The notes under the pieces: generated by a model
What the model saw: only the letters and a program-made list of their open reading frames with translations
The model's database searches: none
What the model was told of the DNA's origin: nothing
In this document: positions 1 through 9,002 of the stretch, piece by piece
How the letters are laid out: each line of letters begins with the position of its first letter
How positions within the stretch are numbered: position 1 is the first letter of the stretch
Made by a program: the position numbers and the translations under genes
DNA from: Solimicrobium silvestre
GTDB taxonomy: Bacteria; Pseudomonadota; Gammaproteobacteria; Burkholderiales; Burkholderiaceae_D
Length of the DNA: 64,000 nt
Assembly: GCF_002976435.1 (NCBI RefSeq)
Contig: NZ_PUGF01000018.1
Coordinates: 52,695-116,694 of the forward strand
Direction: 5' to 3'

Positions 1-810
1 TGGTCCATGACAAAAACCGTGAATGCGGCATTAATTGGCATTCAGGTTGGCGAGGGAAAATTAAGGCTCAACCAAGACGGTTTTTGGCGAACAGCAACCC
101 CATCCGACGGGCGTGAAAAAATTAAATTAGCTGACTTGCTAGCGATGTCCAGCGGTCTGCATTTCGACGAAGAATATGGCGATGTATCGGATGTGACGCG
201 TATGCTTTATTTGGAGCCCGACATGGCTACCTTCGTGCACGATCAGGCACTGGAACATCCAGCAGGTAGCGTTTGGAATTATTCGAGCGGAACCTCCGTT
301 TTGCTGGCGCAAATCTGGCAACAGGTTGCCGGTGCCGATGCATTGCGTTTTCCGCAACAACGTTTGTTTGCGCCGCTTGGAATGACGAGTGCATTATTGG
401 AAGCCGACGCACGCGGCAATCTGGTCGGTGCCAGCTACTTGTATGCAACGGCACAAGACTGGGCGCGGTTTGGTCAGTTGTTATTACAAGACGGTGTTTG
501 GAATGGCCGGCATCTGTTACCTGAGGGCTATGTAAAAATGATGTTGAGTGCCGTACCGGCGTCAAAGGGCAAATATGGTCAGGGTCAAATTTGGCTGGAG
601 GGGCCAGGCCCGGATACGCCGGAAGGAAAAAGCCCGGATACCCCTTTTATGCTTCCCAAAGATACCTATTGGATGCAAGGTCACGACGGGCAAACTATTG
701 CTATTATTCCATCCAAGCAATTAGTTGTAGTGCGCCTTGGGCTAACGCCGCGTAAATTTATGTATATGCCGCAGGCGATGCTGGCTGAGATTATCAAGGC
801 AACGGATTAA
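1..810 (+). CDS. Serine hydrolase, beta-lactamase/6-aminohexanoate-dimer hydrolase family (5' end outside window)
   Basis: The frame is open from base 1 and begins W-S-M-T-K, so the SxxK motif with the catalytic serine (bases 4-6) and lysine (13-15) sits at the window edge. The true start lies upstream, and the internal ATG at base 7 would remove the active-site serine. Downstream are the Tyr motif (W-N-Y-S-S-G, near base 280) and a G-H-D-G-Q motif near base 680 in the place of the KTG/HxG box. These match class C beta-lactamase-fold esterases and amide hydrolases (PF00144), closest in style to 6-aminohexanoate-dimer hydrolases. The substrate cannot be told from sequence, and the N-terminus with any signal peptide is not visible. 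Confidence 0.85.
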   Translation, partial: WSMTKTVNAALIGIQVGEGKLRLNQDGFWRTATPSDGREKIKLADLLAMSSGLHFDEEYGDVSDVTRMLYLEPDMATFVHDQALEHPAGSVWNYSSGTSVLLAQIWQQVAGADALRFPQQRLFAPLGMTSALLEADARGNLVGASYLYATAQDWARFGQLLLQDGVWNGRHLLPEGYVKMMLSAVPASKGKYGQGQIWLEGPGPDTPEGKSPDTPFMLPKDTYWMQGHDGQTIAIIPSKQLVVVRLGLTPRKFMYMPQAMLAEIIKATD

Positions 811-947
811 AAATTTTGCTAAATTGCTTCTCATATGCCAAATCCGTCAGCTAAATTAATGACTTAGCACAGGGCTTTTTTTGATTTCCGCAAATCAGGT
901 AAAATTTATACCCAGCAACTCTTATAAATCATCAACCTGAATCAACC

Positions 948-2786
948 ATGCCAAATTCATCGTCCGCTAGCGCCGCACTTAGCTCATCGCACAGCTCACA
1001 AATCATCCCGCAACGCCTGGCATTACTCCGCCAACACATGGCAAGTAACGGCATTCACGCTTGCCTGATTCCATCTGCCGACCCGCATTTATCCGAGTAC
1101 TTACCCGCGCGCTGGCAAGGCCGCGCCTGGTTTTCTGGTTTTACCGGTTCGGTTGGCACCTTAATCGTCACCACAAATTTTGCTGGCTTATGGGTAGATA
1201 CGCGCTATTGGGTACAAGCTGAACAAGATTTAATCGGAACTGGCGTACAGATGATGAAAATCGCCTCGGCTGGTGCGACCGATCATATTGACTGGCTCGC
1301 CGCCAACTTAAACGCAGATCAAACTGTCTCGGTGGATGGCATGATATTAAGCTTGGCGATTGCGCGTCAGTTGGAACAAAGCTTGTCTGCGCGCCAGATT
1401 AAACTCAACACTAAACTTGATCTGCTTAACGCTGCCTGGCCAGACCGCCCGAGTTTGCCGACCGAGGCAGTTTTTGAACATGGTGCACCTTATGCTGTGC
1501 AATCGCGCTCTGAAAAACTCGCTTTGGTTCGCGCTGCGATGCAAGAACTGGGCGCAGATGCCCACTTAATTTCATCCGTCGACGATATCGCCTGGCTACT
1601 CAATTTGCGCGGTTCCGATGTCAGTTACAACCCGGTATTTTTGGCACATGCCTTAATCAATCAAGAGCATGTTGAACTATTTATCGGCAAAGGAAAAATC
1701 CCAGCGGAATTACAAAGCGCGTTAGCAGCACAACACATACACTGCCGCGATTACCAGCAAATTACTTCGGCATTAGCTGAGCTGCCATCCAACAGCACGT
1801 TGTTAGTTGAACCGCGCCGCGTTACTTTAGGCATTTTAGAATCTTGCCCAGCCAGCGTTAAAAAAATCGATGCAATTAATCCATCCACGTTCTTAAAATC
1901 ACGTAAAAGCAGCGCTGAAGTCCAGCATATCCGCAACACCATGGAACAAGATGGCGCCGCCTTATGCGAATTCTTTGCCTGGTTTGACAACACTATCGGC
2001 AAGCAAGTCATTACCGAAATGGATGTTGACACCCAAATTTGCGCTGCACGTGCCAAACGCCCGGACTTTGTCTCACCGAGCTTTGGCACTATCGCCGGCT
2101 TTAACGCCAACGGCGCGATGCCGCATTATCACGCCACACCGGAATCCAATACCGTCATTGAAGGCAACGGATTTTTACTGATTGATTCAGGCGGTCAATA
2201 CTTGGGCGGCACCACCGACATCACTCGGGTAGTGGCGATTGGTCAACCAAGCGCAGAACAAAAACGTGACTTTGCATTGGAATTAAAATCCGTGATCGCG
2301 CTTTCAGTTGCGCAATTTCCGGTAGGCACACGCGCGCCGTTATTAGATGCGATTGCCCGCGCACCAATGTGGGCAGCCGGTTTAAATTACGGCCACGGCA
2401 CAGGGCACGGCGTCGGTTATTTTTTGAATGTACATGAAGGCCCGCATAACATCTCATGGCTGACTCCGCCGGAGCCACAAACCGCGATGCAATTGGGCAT
2501 GATCACTTCGATTGAGCCCGGTATTTATCGCCCTGGAAAATGGGGTATCCGCATAGAAAACCTGGTATTAAACGTACCCGGCGACAGCACTGAATTTGGT
2601 GAGTTCATCCGTTTTGAAACACTCACGCTGTGTCCAATTGATACCCGCTGCCTTGATAAGTCACACCTCACTCAGGTAGAAATTGACTGGATCAACAACT
2701 ACCACGCCACCGTTAAACAACGCCTGACACCGCTAGTCACCGGCGACGCATTAGCCTGGCTGGAACGCAGCACCGTCGCAATTTAA
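948..2786 (+). CDS. pepP: Xaa-Pro aminopeptidase (aminopeptidase P family, M24B), long three-domain form
   Basis: A cytosolic metallopeptidase predicted to release N-terminal residues preceding proline. It has 612 residues, the long form with two creatinase-like N-terminal domains (about 20-320) and a C-terminal M24 pita-bread domain (about 325-550) followed by the M24_C tail. The five expected dinuclear-metal ligands can be seen: D413 (LLIDSGG), D424 (GTTDITR), H487 (GTGHGVG), E523 (SIEPG) and E537 (RIENL). No signal peptide is present. The ATG at 948 precedes the first conserved segment by about 20 Ser/Ala-rich residues, so a slightly later start is possible. The gene stands alone between a serine hydrolase and a small coiled-coil gene. 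Confidence 0.92.
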   Translation: MPNSSSASAALSSSHSSQIIPQRLALLRQHMASNGIHACLIPSADPHLSEYLPARWQGRAWFSGFTGSVGTLIVTTNFAGLWVDTRYWVQAEQDLIGTGVQMMKIASAGATDHIDWLAANLNADQTVSVDGMILSLAIARQLEQSLSARQIKLNTKLDLLNAAWPDRPSLPTEAVFEHGAPYAVQSRSEKLALVRAAMQELGADAHLISSVDDIAWLLNLRGSDVSYNPVFLAHALINQEHVELFIGKGKIPAELQSALAAQHIHCRDYQQITSALAELPSNSTLLVEPRRVTLGILESCPASVKKIDAINPSTFLKSRKSSAEVQHIRNTMEQDGAALCEFFAWFDNTIGKQVITEMDVDTQICAARAKRPDFVSPSFGTIAGFNANGAMPHYHATPESNTVIEGNGFLLIDSGGQYLGGTTDITRVVAIGQPSAEQKRDFALELKSVIALSVAQFPVGTRAPLLDAIARAPMWAAGLNYGHGTGHGVGYFLNVHEGPHNISWLTPPEPQTAMQLGMITSIEPGIYRPGKWGIRIENLVLNVPGDSTEFGEFIRFETLTLCPIDTRCLDKSHLTQVEIDWINNYHATVKQRLTPLVTGDALAWLERSTVAI

Positions 2787-2802
2787 GAGCACTTCAAGAT
2801 TA

Positions 2803-2824
2803 GTGCATCAGTCGCCTGATGCAC
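2803..2824 (+). terminator. Hairpin downstream of pepP (weak terminator candidate)
   Basis: A perfect 9-bp stem (GTGCATCAG / CTGATGCAC) with a 4-nt loop lies 17 bases after the pepP stop. No T-run follows, so intrinsic termination would be weak. It may instead stabilise the 3' end of the transcript. Confidence 0.35.
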
Positions 2825-2942
2825 CAATCCACCCAGTTGCCAAGCAGGAAGCAACGATTCAAGTTTGCTGAGATAGTGCCGATACCAAGATAACCTTCAT
2901 CTACGGCACGGGTTATATACAAAACCTATATGCCAAACCAAC

Positions 2943-3296
2943 ATGGCAGACCTATTAACCCAGGTATCCAGCGGAATTGTCCTTGGCACTGATAGCTCTG
3001 GCGATATCGCCACGGATATCCAGAAGCTCATGAAACAGATTGCCCAGGTAGAGAAAAGCATCAAAAACCTGATCAACGATGGCTCTGTCGCTCCGAATGA
3101 CAAAATCAAACAGCTCAAACTACTGCAAGGCACGCTCACGCTCCTGTACCAGGCATTGACGCAATTGATGGAGTTGCAAACCAAGCAAAAAGAAAATCAA
3201 ACCAACATCATAGAAAAAATACCTGCTCAAACCGCCGCACAAAAAAACAATGGCAGCGCAATCATCCCAGACACAAATATAGATACATTTGCCTGA
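2943..3296 (+). CDS. Small helical FlxA-like protein
   Basis: A 117-residue protein without signal peptide or membrane segment. Residues about 22-85 are predicted to form a long amphipathic helix or coiled coil rich in Lys, Gln, Leu and Ile (pattern IQKLMKQIAQVEKSIKNL, then KQLKLLQGTLTLLYQALTQL). The tail is polar and Gln/Asn-rich and ends in NIDTFA. This layout (Ser/Gly-rich head, paired helices separated by a short polar turn, polar tail) resembles the FlxA-like family, whose E. coli member belongs to the flagellar regulon. No flagellar genes are nearby, so the family link is tentative. The frame is clean and has no competing gene. Confidence 0.6.
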   Translation: MADLLTQVSSGIVLGTDSSGDIATDIQKLMKQIAQVEKSIKNLINDGSVAPNDKIKQLKLLQGTLTLLYQALTQLMELQTKQKENQTNIIEKIPAQTAAQKNNGSAIIPDTNIDTFA

Positions 3297-3299
3297 ACT

Positions 3300-3352
3300 G
3301 AAATTCCAGAACAATCCGACGGCGAAGTTGCTAACATTAAAAGTTGAAGGTG
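3300..3352 (+). pseudogene. Relic of a prfB (release factor 2) fragment
   Basis: These bases match the prfB coding region at 8329-8394. About 43 of 52 aligned bases are identical, with one 14-base deletion after the ATTAAA shared by both. The longest exact run is 14 bases. The codon phase is kept: [14 protein letters not shown] here against [14 protein letters not shown] in RF2, followed here by AGT TGA. It begins 3 bases after the stop of the FlxA-like gene and has no start codon, so it is not expressed as a gene of its own. It is either a leftover of duplication or recombination at prfB, or a fragment from a related genome. Confidence 0.6.
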
Positions 3353-3375
3353 GGGGAACGCAGCGCTATAGTAAT

Positions 3376-4512
3376 TTAAGAACAGATTGGTGCTTCAGTT
3401 CTACCTGCACAAATCACCGCCGACGTTACATCTGCAAGCACCGCACAGCCGCATAAAGCCATCGCAACTTCCAGTTCATCGCGCAATAGGCGCAGTACGT
3501 GAGCAACGCCAATTGCTCCGGCATTACGCAAACCATAAATAGCTGGACGTCCCAGCAAAACAGCATCGGCGCCTAATGCCACGGCTTTCAGTAGGTCGGT
3601 ACCACGTCGAATTCCACCATCCACTAAAACGATAAAGTCGGACCCCACTGCGGCGCGAATCTGCGGCAATAACGTGGCTGTCGCGGCGACAGTATCCAGA
3701 GTGCGGCCGCCATGATTTGAAACGATGATGCCGGCAACCCCATGTTGCTGGGCAAGGCGCGCATCCTCTTCGTGCATGATTCCCTTCAATAAGATTGGCA
3801 ACGAAGTAATGCTTTGCAACCAGCCGATATCATCCCAGGTGGGGGCATGCCTGAGCAAACCGTCAAACAACGCGCTTTGCCCAGGCTCCAAAATAACGGG
3901 CGGAGGCGCTGGAAATCCTGCCAAATTTGCGGCAAAAACGCTGTCCGGCAAAGTAAAGCCTGCTCGGCGTTCACGGTCACGAACACCGCTGCTAGCAGCG
4001 TCCACCGTGAGCACCAAGGCCTCATAACCAGCTTGTTCAGCGCGTTGTACCAGTTGCTGAGTCAAGGTTTTATCGTGCTGCCAATAGAGTTGAAACCAGA
4101 GCGGCCCGCGCTGCGGTTCATCGCGTATTGCTTGAGCAATCACTTCCAATGCAACGCTTGCTTGTGTGCTTAAAATAAAACCGGCACCTTGCATGGCTGC
4201 CGCATAGGCACTGGCTAACTCACCATCGTTATGCGCCAGTCGCTGGAACGCCACGGGAGCCAATAAAATAGGATGGGCCAACGTGCGCCCCAGTAAATTA
4301 ATACGGGTATGCCCGCCAACCAGCGAGCGCAATACTCGTGGCCGCAGTGATATTTGATTCCACGCTTGCTGGTTAGCACGCAGAGTGTATTCATCACCGG
4401 CACCACCACTAAAATACGCACGCGCATTCGCATCCAACAAGCCAAGCGCATGGGTTTCATGGTCGGCCAGCGTTACTAAATGCGGAGGTACGGTTTGTAG
4501 GATTGGAATCAT
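3376..4512 (-). CDS. FMN-dependent alpha-hydroxy-acid oxidase/dehydrogenase (LldD/lactate oxidase family)
   Basis: A 378-residue TIM-barrel flavoenzyme predicted to oxidise an L-2-hydroxy acid to a 2-oxo acid. Visible family residues are Y143 (QLYW), K243 (LLKGIM), the catalytic base H267 and R270 in S-N-H-G-G-R, and the FMN-phosphate loop DGGIRRG (about 298-304). The YFSGGAGDE segment near residue 33 is also characteristic. Lactate, glycolate, mandelate or a longer hydroxy acid are all possible substrates. It starts 19 bases after the piuC stop on the same strand, so it is probably the last gene of the Fur-controlled receptor-piuC-oxidase unit. Why such an enzyme sits in an iron operon is not explained by its own sequence. 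Confidence 0.85.
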   Translation of the reverse strand: MIPILQTVPPHLVTLADHETHALGLLDANARAYFSGGAGDEYTLRANQQAWNQISLRPRVLRSLVGGHTRINLLGRTLAHPILLAPVAFQRLAHNDGELASAYAAAMQGAGFILSTQASVALEVIAQAIRDEPQRGPLWFQLYWQHDKTLTQQLVQRAEQAGYEALVLTVDAASSGVRDRERRAGFTLPDSVFAANLAGFPAPPPVILEPGQSALFDGLLRHAPTWDDIGWLQSITSLPILLKGIMHEEDARLAQQHGVAGIIVSNHGGRTLDTVAATATLLPQIRAAVGSDFIVLVDGGIRRGTDLLKAVALGADAVLLGRPAIYGLRNAGAIGVAHVLRLLRDELEVAMALCGCAVLADVTSAVICAGRTEAPICS

Positions 4513-4531
4513 GAGGAGTAAATCAGCGAAT

Positions 4532-5215
4532 TCAGGTATCGACCCACATCCGCAATAGATTATGGTAGGTACTGGTTAAGCCGATAACGGCGGAATGTGT
4601 TTCACCCATTTGCTCGCGTAAATTAATTAAGTGGGTATCCATCGCATACAACATGCGGCGTTGGTCTTCCTGGCGCACCATGCTTTCTATCCAAAAAAAT
4701 CCGGCATAACGCTGACCTTCAGTCACCGCCTCTACCCGATGTATGCGATCAGCAGAATACAAAATCAAATCACCAGCAGCCAGCTTAATGCGCTCATCAC
4801 GATAACCATCCGCAATCACCAGTTCACCGCCACAGTAGTCATGCGGCTCACTTAAAAACAAGGTGCACGATATATCGGTGCGCACCCTTTCACCGTTATG
4901 TAAATAGCGCACCGAGCTATCAACATGATCGCCGAAATTATTTGCCGAACCACCGTAGTGATTAAACAGTGGCGGCGAAATATGTTTGGGTAAAGCGGCA
5001 GAAAAAAATGCAGAATTACGCTTCAAACCTTGCAGTACCAGCTTTTGCAAAGCTTGAGCGGCATCACACTGCTCTGGCAATTGAGAATTATTTTTAACCT
5101 GCGCGGCCTGTGCCCCTGATGTTACCCGCCCATCGCCCCAGGGAGCGTGGGCTAAAATAGTACGCGCCTGAGTAACTTCCTCAGGGAGCAATATTTGTTT
5201 TAATTGCAGTAACAT
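4532..5215 (-). CDS. piuC: PiuC/YbiX-type Fe(II)/2-oxoglutarate-dependent dioxygenase (PKHD-type hydroxylase)
   Basis: A 227-residue cytoplasmic double-stranded beta-helix oxygenase. The facial triad is H97-x-D99 (in DHVDSS) and H159 (in RIHRVEAV), and R169 is the likely 2-oxoglutarate carboxylate ligand ([10 protein letters not shown]). The N-terminus ([14 protein letters not shown]) and length are normal for the family. In Pseudomonas and relatives piuC lies next to the siderophore receptor piuA, and here too it starts 18 bases after a catecholate-type receptor gene. It is therefore probably co-transcribed and iron-repressed. Its substrate is not established for the family. Confidence 0.9.
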   Translation of the reverse strand: MLLQLKQILLPEEVTQARTILAHAPWGDGRVTSGAQAAQVKNNSQLPEQCDAAQALQKLVLQGLKRNSAFFSAALPKHISPPLFNHYGGSANNFGDHVDSSVRYLHNGERVRTDISCTLFLSEPHDYCGGELVIADGYRDERIKLAAGDLILYSADRIHRVEAVTEGQRYAGFFWIESMVRQEDQRRMLYAMDTHLINLREQMGETHSAVIGLTSTYHNLLRMWVDT

Positions 5216-5233
5216 CGTGGATCCAGGTAAAAG

Positions 5234-7492
5234 TTAAAAACGAGTAGCGACAGTCAGCAGAAAAGTACGCGGAGCGCCCAGCACGACAAAGCCCGGATAC
5301 AACTGATCACCATAACGGCGATTGAAGGCGTTATTCACGTTGAGTTGCGCAGTCCAGCGCGGATCTATGGTGTACTCCAGCATTAAATCGGCCACGGCAT
5401 AACCGGGAGCACGAGCATTGGCATACGCCGCACCGGTTTGACCTGAAAGCGCAAAATTTTCCGATGCGCCATGCACGCCACCAGCAACCCGCAATTTAGG
5501 CATGGCCTGATAACTCAACCATAAGGCAGCGCTTTGCTTGGGGGTTAAACCCACCCTTTTACCAACGCTGGCTTGCGCATTCGCAGCCGATCCCGCTTTA
5601 TCAATGCTTGCATCCCAGATATTGGTATAAGAAAAATACACTTCCGTTTTCGGCGTCAACTTACCGACTATGTCAATTTCCATTCCACGCGAATGGCGCT
5701 TGCCCGACAAGGTATAAGCATCCCCCGCAAAGTCGGAATCGGTGGTGCGTTCATTGTATTTTTCAGTCTGAAATAATGCGCCGCGGGTGGAGAGATTTCC
5801 GTCCATCCAATCCAGTTTTGCACCCAGTTCAATATTGCGACTTTTTTCCGGCGGCGTATTGGCAGTTTGCTGCGTTACGTACTGATAAGTATCTGCCGAA
5901 GTATTAAACGAGGTGCCATACGACAAATGATAAGAACTGGTGGCACTAGGCTGATACAGCACACCGGTGCGGTAACTGAACATGGAGTCGGACAAGCTGG
6001 TGGAAGTCGTCTTGTTAGACATGTTGGTCGTGGCGTTTAGATAAGCAATTTGATCAAAATCGCCTTTAAAACTATCAAACCGGATACCGCCTAACAATTT
6101 CCAATCAGGCGCAATTTGTACAAGGTCTTGCACATAAAGCCCGAAAGATTTAAACGAATAATTGCTGATATCCCGATACATAGGCTCTACCGGCAAACTC
6201 CGGCCGTCATTCGGCGTACCCACCGTAGTATTTCCTTTGTTGTAATTGGTGCCCACTCCACCCCAGCCGCCAAAACGATCGGCTTTTTCATAAGCGGCAT
6301 CGACGCCGCCGATCAACTCATGCTTCACGCCAAAGGCATTGTATTTATTGCTGTAATCACTTTGCAGATAGGTTCCGGTATAACTATCTTTACGCGGAGC
6401 CAAACCCGAACGCGTGAGCACGGTAGCGCCATTCAAATTTTCCGGCGTTGTGCCCTTGGCAAAACTGGCTGTAGTGCTCCATTGGGAACGATTAAAACGA
6501 CCCGAACGTATCTGACTGTGTAATTGACCGCCGTCATCAAAGCGATGCTTATGCGAGGCAGATAAATAAGTTGCTTCGCCACGTTGATAATCACTCTTGG
6601 TACCATAAAAATTACCAGGTTTAATATCAGGCACCGTGCCGTTCAGATAGCGAATTCCCGACATCGGTACGTTATCCACGTTTAGATAAAACAAGCCGAC
6701 GCTAAACTCATCGCGATGACCAATCCCCCAACTGAATGTTGGCGCAATACCGTATTTATTTATCTCGGCACCTTTATTATCAGCCGTGTTGCGCATCACA
6801 TTCATACGCAAAGCAGAGTCATTTCCGGTACGGATATTAAAATCACCAGTCAAGCGGAAATATCGCCCGGTACCCAGAGTAGTATCAATTTCATTGTGAT
6901 CATCCAAAAACGATTTTTTAGAAACCTGATTAATCACGCCACCGGTAGAACCGCGACCAAACAGCATAGAAGCTGAGCCGCGCATCACTTCAATCCGGTC
7001 ATAATTAAACGCATCGCGGTCATATTGGGATGGGTCGCGCATTCCATCAAGCAGCAAATCACCCGTTGTAGCGACAGGGAAGCCACGCAGGCGAATGTCT
7101 TGGTCGGTACCATTTTCTGCCGCTGCAAACGTAATCCCCGAGGTGTAATGCAACGCTTCCTTGAGTGTCGTCAGCTTGGCTTCATCCATCAACTTTTCAG
7201 TCATCACGGTGATTGACTGCGGAATGTCGCGGATGTCCTGAGTGCCTTTACCAATACTGGTTTGATTAGTCTGCAACGTTTCCTTGCTGCTACGGTCAGT
7301 AGTCACCGTCACTTCAGGCAAGGTTGTTTGCGCCCAGCTGGATGCCGATGCAGCCAACATGAAGGCGCTGATGGACAGACCGGCAGAAAAACTTGAAGGG
7401 GGTTGACGGCGCTTGATCAGAGCGATTTCGTGCGGGAAGTCGATAGTCTCGATTGCAAGCGCAAGAGGATATTTGTTTAATTTTTGGTGCAT
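5234..7492 (-). CDS. TonB-dependent catecholate-siderophore receptor (Fiu/PiuA type)
   Basis: A 752-residue outer-membrane receptor for import of ferric siderophores or similar catechols. The N-terminus has a hydrophobic signal segment (about residues 34-54, ending S-S-W-A) preceded by an unusually long, about 30-residue, basic stretch. A plug domain (about 80-210) follows, with the usual IPQSITVM and LRGFP motifs. The remainder is a 22-strand-type beta-barrel ending in the terminal aromatic (TVATRF). Pairing with piuC and the upstream Fur box support an iron role. The exact ligand is unknown. A start nearer the hydrophobic segment cannot be excluded, but no better ATG is visible. Confidence 0.92.
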   Translation of the reverse strand: MHQKLNKYPLALAIETIDFPHEIALIKRRQPPSSFSAGLSISAFMLAASASSWAQTTLPEVTVTTDRSSKETLQTNQTSIGKGTQDIRDIPQSITVMTEKLMDEAKLTTLKEALHYTSGITFAAAENGTDQDIRLRGFPVATTGDLLLDGMRDPSQYDRDAFNYDRIEVMRGSASMLFGRGSTGGVINQVSKKSFLDDHNEIDTTLGTGRYFRLTGDFNIRTGNDSALRMNVMRNTADNKGAEINKYGIAPTFSWGIGHRDEFSVGLFYLNVDNVPMSGIRYLNGTVPDIKPGNFYGTKSDYQRGEATYLSASHKHRFDDGGQLHSQIRSGRFNRSQWSTTASFAKGTTPENLNGATVLTRSGLAPRKDSYTGTYLQSDYSNKYNAFGVKHELIGGVDAAYEKADRFGGWGGVGTNYNKGNTTVGTPNDGRSLPVEPMYRDISNYSFKSFGLYVQDLVQIAPDWKLLGGIRFDSFKGDFDQIAYLNATTNMSNKTTSTSLSDSMFSYRTGVLYQPSATSSYHLSYGTSFNTSADTYQYVTQQTANTPPEKSRNIELGAKLDWMDGNLSTRGALFQTEKYNERTTDSDFAGDAYTLSGKRHSRGMEIDIVGKLTPKTEVYFSYTNIWDASIDKAGSAANAQASVGKRVGLTPKQSAALWLSYQAMPKLRVAGGVHGASENFALSGQTGAAYANARAPGYAVADLMLEYTIDPRWTAQLNVNNAFNRRYGDQLYPGFVVLGAPRTFLLTVATRF

Positions 7493-7832
7493 AGATAACC
7501 TTTTTTATTAATTAAAATCTAAAAAGGATCACTGGCTATCTATGAAAAGATGGTTGCTGGCTACCGTGGAAATTACAATTCCCCCTGCAAGACGAGCTAT
7601 TCATCATAAGCAAAGAGATACTATAAAAACAATCGCTGAATGATAATCATTATTATTTAATATTGCAAATAAAATAAATAAATAATTCATACCTTGATCT
7701 CGTCATAAGAAATTTAAAAAGACACGGAAACTAACGCCTATTTATTGGGCAAATGCAGCATCAAACGCAATAGCCCATCACGGTCTCAGGTATAATTCTC
7801 GGTTCGACCAAACAAAAATCCCCAGAAAAATC
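7493..7832. other. Divergent intergenic region between the siderophore receptor and prfB
   Basis: 340 bases, AT-rich in the middle (about 7620-7700). It carries the Fur box described separately and must hold the receptor promoter (minus strand) and the prfB promoter (plus strand). No further gene or clear terminator was seen. Confidence 0.6.
7636..7654 (-). promoter_or_regulatory. Fur box upstream of the siderophore receptor operon
   Basis: The core AATGATAATCATTATT matches the 19-base Fur consensus at 15 of 19 positions. It lies about 140 bases upstream of the receptor start. This predicts repression of the receptor-piuC-oxidase unit by Fur with iron. The distance leaves room for a leader of roughly 100 bases. 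Confidence 0.75.
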
Positions 7833-8937
7833 ATGGAAGCAGAACGCGTAAATAGTATTGCCGGCTTGTTGTCGGACTTGACCAATCGTGAAGTTGAACT
7901 TCGGAGGTATCTTTGACTACGATGTAAAGTCAGAGAAACTCGAACAAGTAAATGCCGAGATGGAAGATCCGGCAATCTGGAACGATCCTAAAAAAGCCCA
8001 GGATTTAGGGCGCGAAAAAAAATCGCTGGAAGCGATTGTCCATACCCTCACCAAAATTGATGCCGATCTGCGCGATGCCGTTGATCTGTTTACCATGGCG
8101 CGTGAAGAGCAAGACGAAGACACCATGGAAGCCATTGAAGGCGATGCGGATGTGCTGCGCTTGCTGGTGGAAGGCATGGAATTCCGTCGCATGTTTAATA
8201 ATCCGATGGACCCGAATAACTGCTTTATCGACATTCAATCCGGCGCGGGCGGTACCGAGGCGCAGGATTGGGCTTCGATGATTTTGCGTCAGTATTTGCG
8301 CTATTGCGAACGCAAGGGCTTCAAGGTAGAAATTCTGGAACAATCCGACGGTGAAGTTGCCGGGATTAAAACCGCGACTCTCAAAGTCGAAGGCGATTAC
8401 GCCTACGGTTTTTTACGCACCGAAACCGGCGTACATCGTTTAGTGCGCAAGTCGCCGTTTGATTCTGCCAACGGTCGCCATACTTCATTTTGCAGTCTGT
8501 TTGTGTACCCTGAAGTCGATGATTCGATTGATATTGACGTCAATCCAGCCGACGTGCGGGTTGATACTTACCGCGCTTCCGGTGCCGGTGGTCAGCATAT
8601 TAACAAGACCGATTCTGCAGTGCGTTTAACCCACGGCCCTTCCGGGATTGTGGTGCAATGCCAAAATGACCGAAGCCAACATCGTAACCGCGCTGAAGCG
8701 TGGGATATGTTGAAAGCCAAGTTGTATGAACTGGAACTGCGTAATCGCATGAGTGAACAGCAAAAACTGGAAGACTCAAAAACCGACGTGGGCTGGGGAC
8801 ATCAGATTCGCTCTTACGTTTTAGACCAGTCGCGCATCAAAGATCTACGCACCAGTTTTGAAACAGGTAATACCAAGGCAGTATTAGATGGCGACTTAGA
8901 TGGCTTTATTGCTGCGTCGCTCAAGCAAGGCGTATAA
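7833..8937 (+). CDS. prfB: Peptide chain release factor 2 (programmed +1 frameshift)
   Basis: RF2 ends translation at UGA and UAA codons. It is encoded in two frames: 7833-7913 gives 27 residues (MEAERVNSI...LRRYL), an in-frame TGA follows at 7914-7916, and reading resumes one base later at 7915 (DYDVKS...). The joined product is 367 residues, the normal RF2 length. The anticodon-like SPF motif is at about residues 207-209 and the catalytic GGQ at about 252-254. A single-frame caller would start at 7888 and give a wrong N-terminus. The gene is 65 bases upstream of lysS, the usual prfB-lysS pairing. Expression is autoregulated: when RF2 is scarce, frameshifting at the UGA increases. Confidence 0.97.
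7902..7917 (+). promoter_or_regulatory. prfB frameshift signal
   Basis: The sequence CGGAGG TAT CTT TGA C contains a Shine-Dalgarno-like GGAGG three bases before the slippery CTT, followed by TGA and C. This is the standard architecture for +1 slippage of the CUU-decoding tRNA. The SD-like element is GGAGG rather than the AGGGGG of E. coli. Confidence 0.95.
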
Positions 8938-8966
8938 ATCCAAATTCAGAAACTGTTCAATTATTC

Positions 8967-8985
8967 GGTGGGGCTAGTCCCCACC
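8967..8985 (+). other. GC-rich hairpin between prfB and lysS
   Basis: A perfect 7-bp stem (GGTGGGG / CCCCACC) with a 5-base loop ends 17 bases before the lysS ATG. No T-run follows, so it is unlikely to be an intrinsic terminator. It sits just upstream of the lysS ribosome-binding region (GGAAAG), so it could influence lysS translation or protect the message. The role is inferred only from position. Confidence 0.4.
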
Positions 8986-9002
8986 AAACCGGAAAGACAT
9001 TC

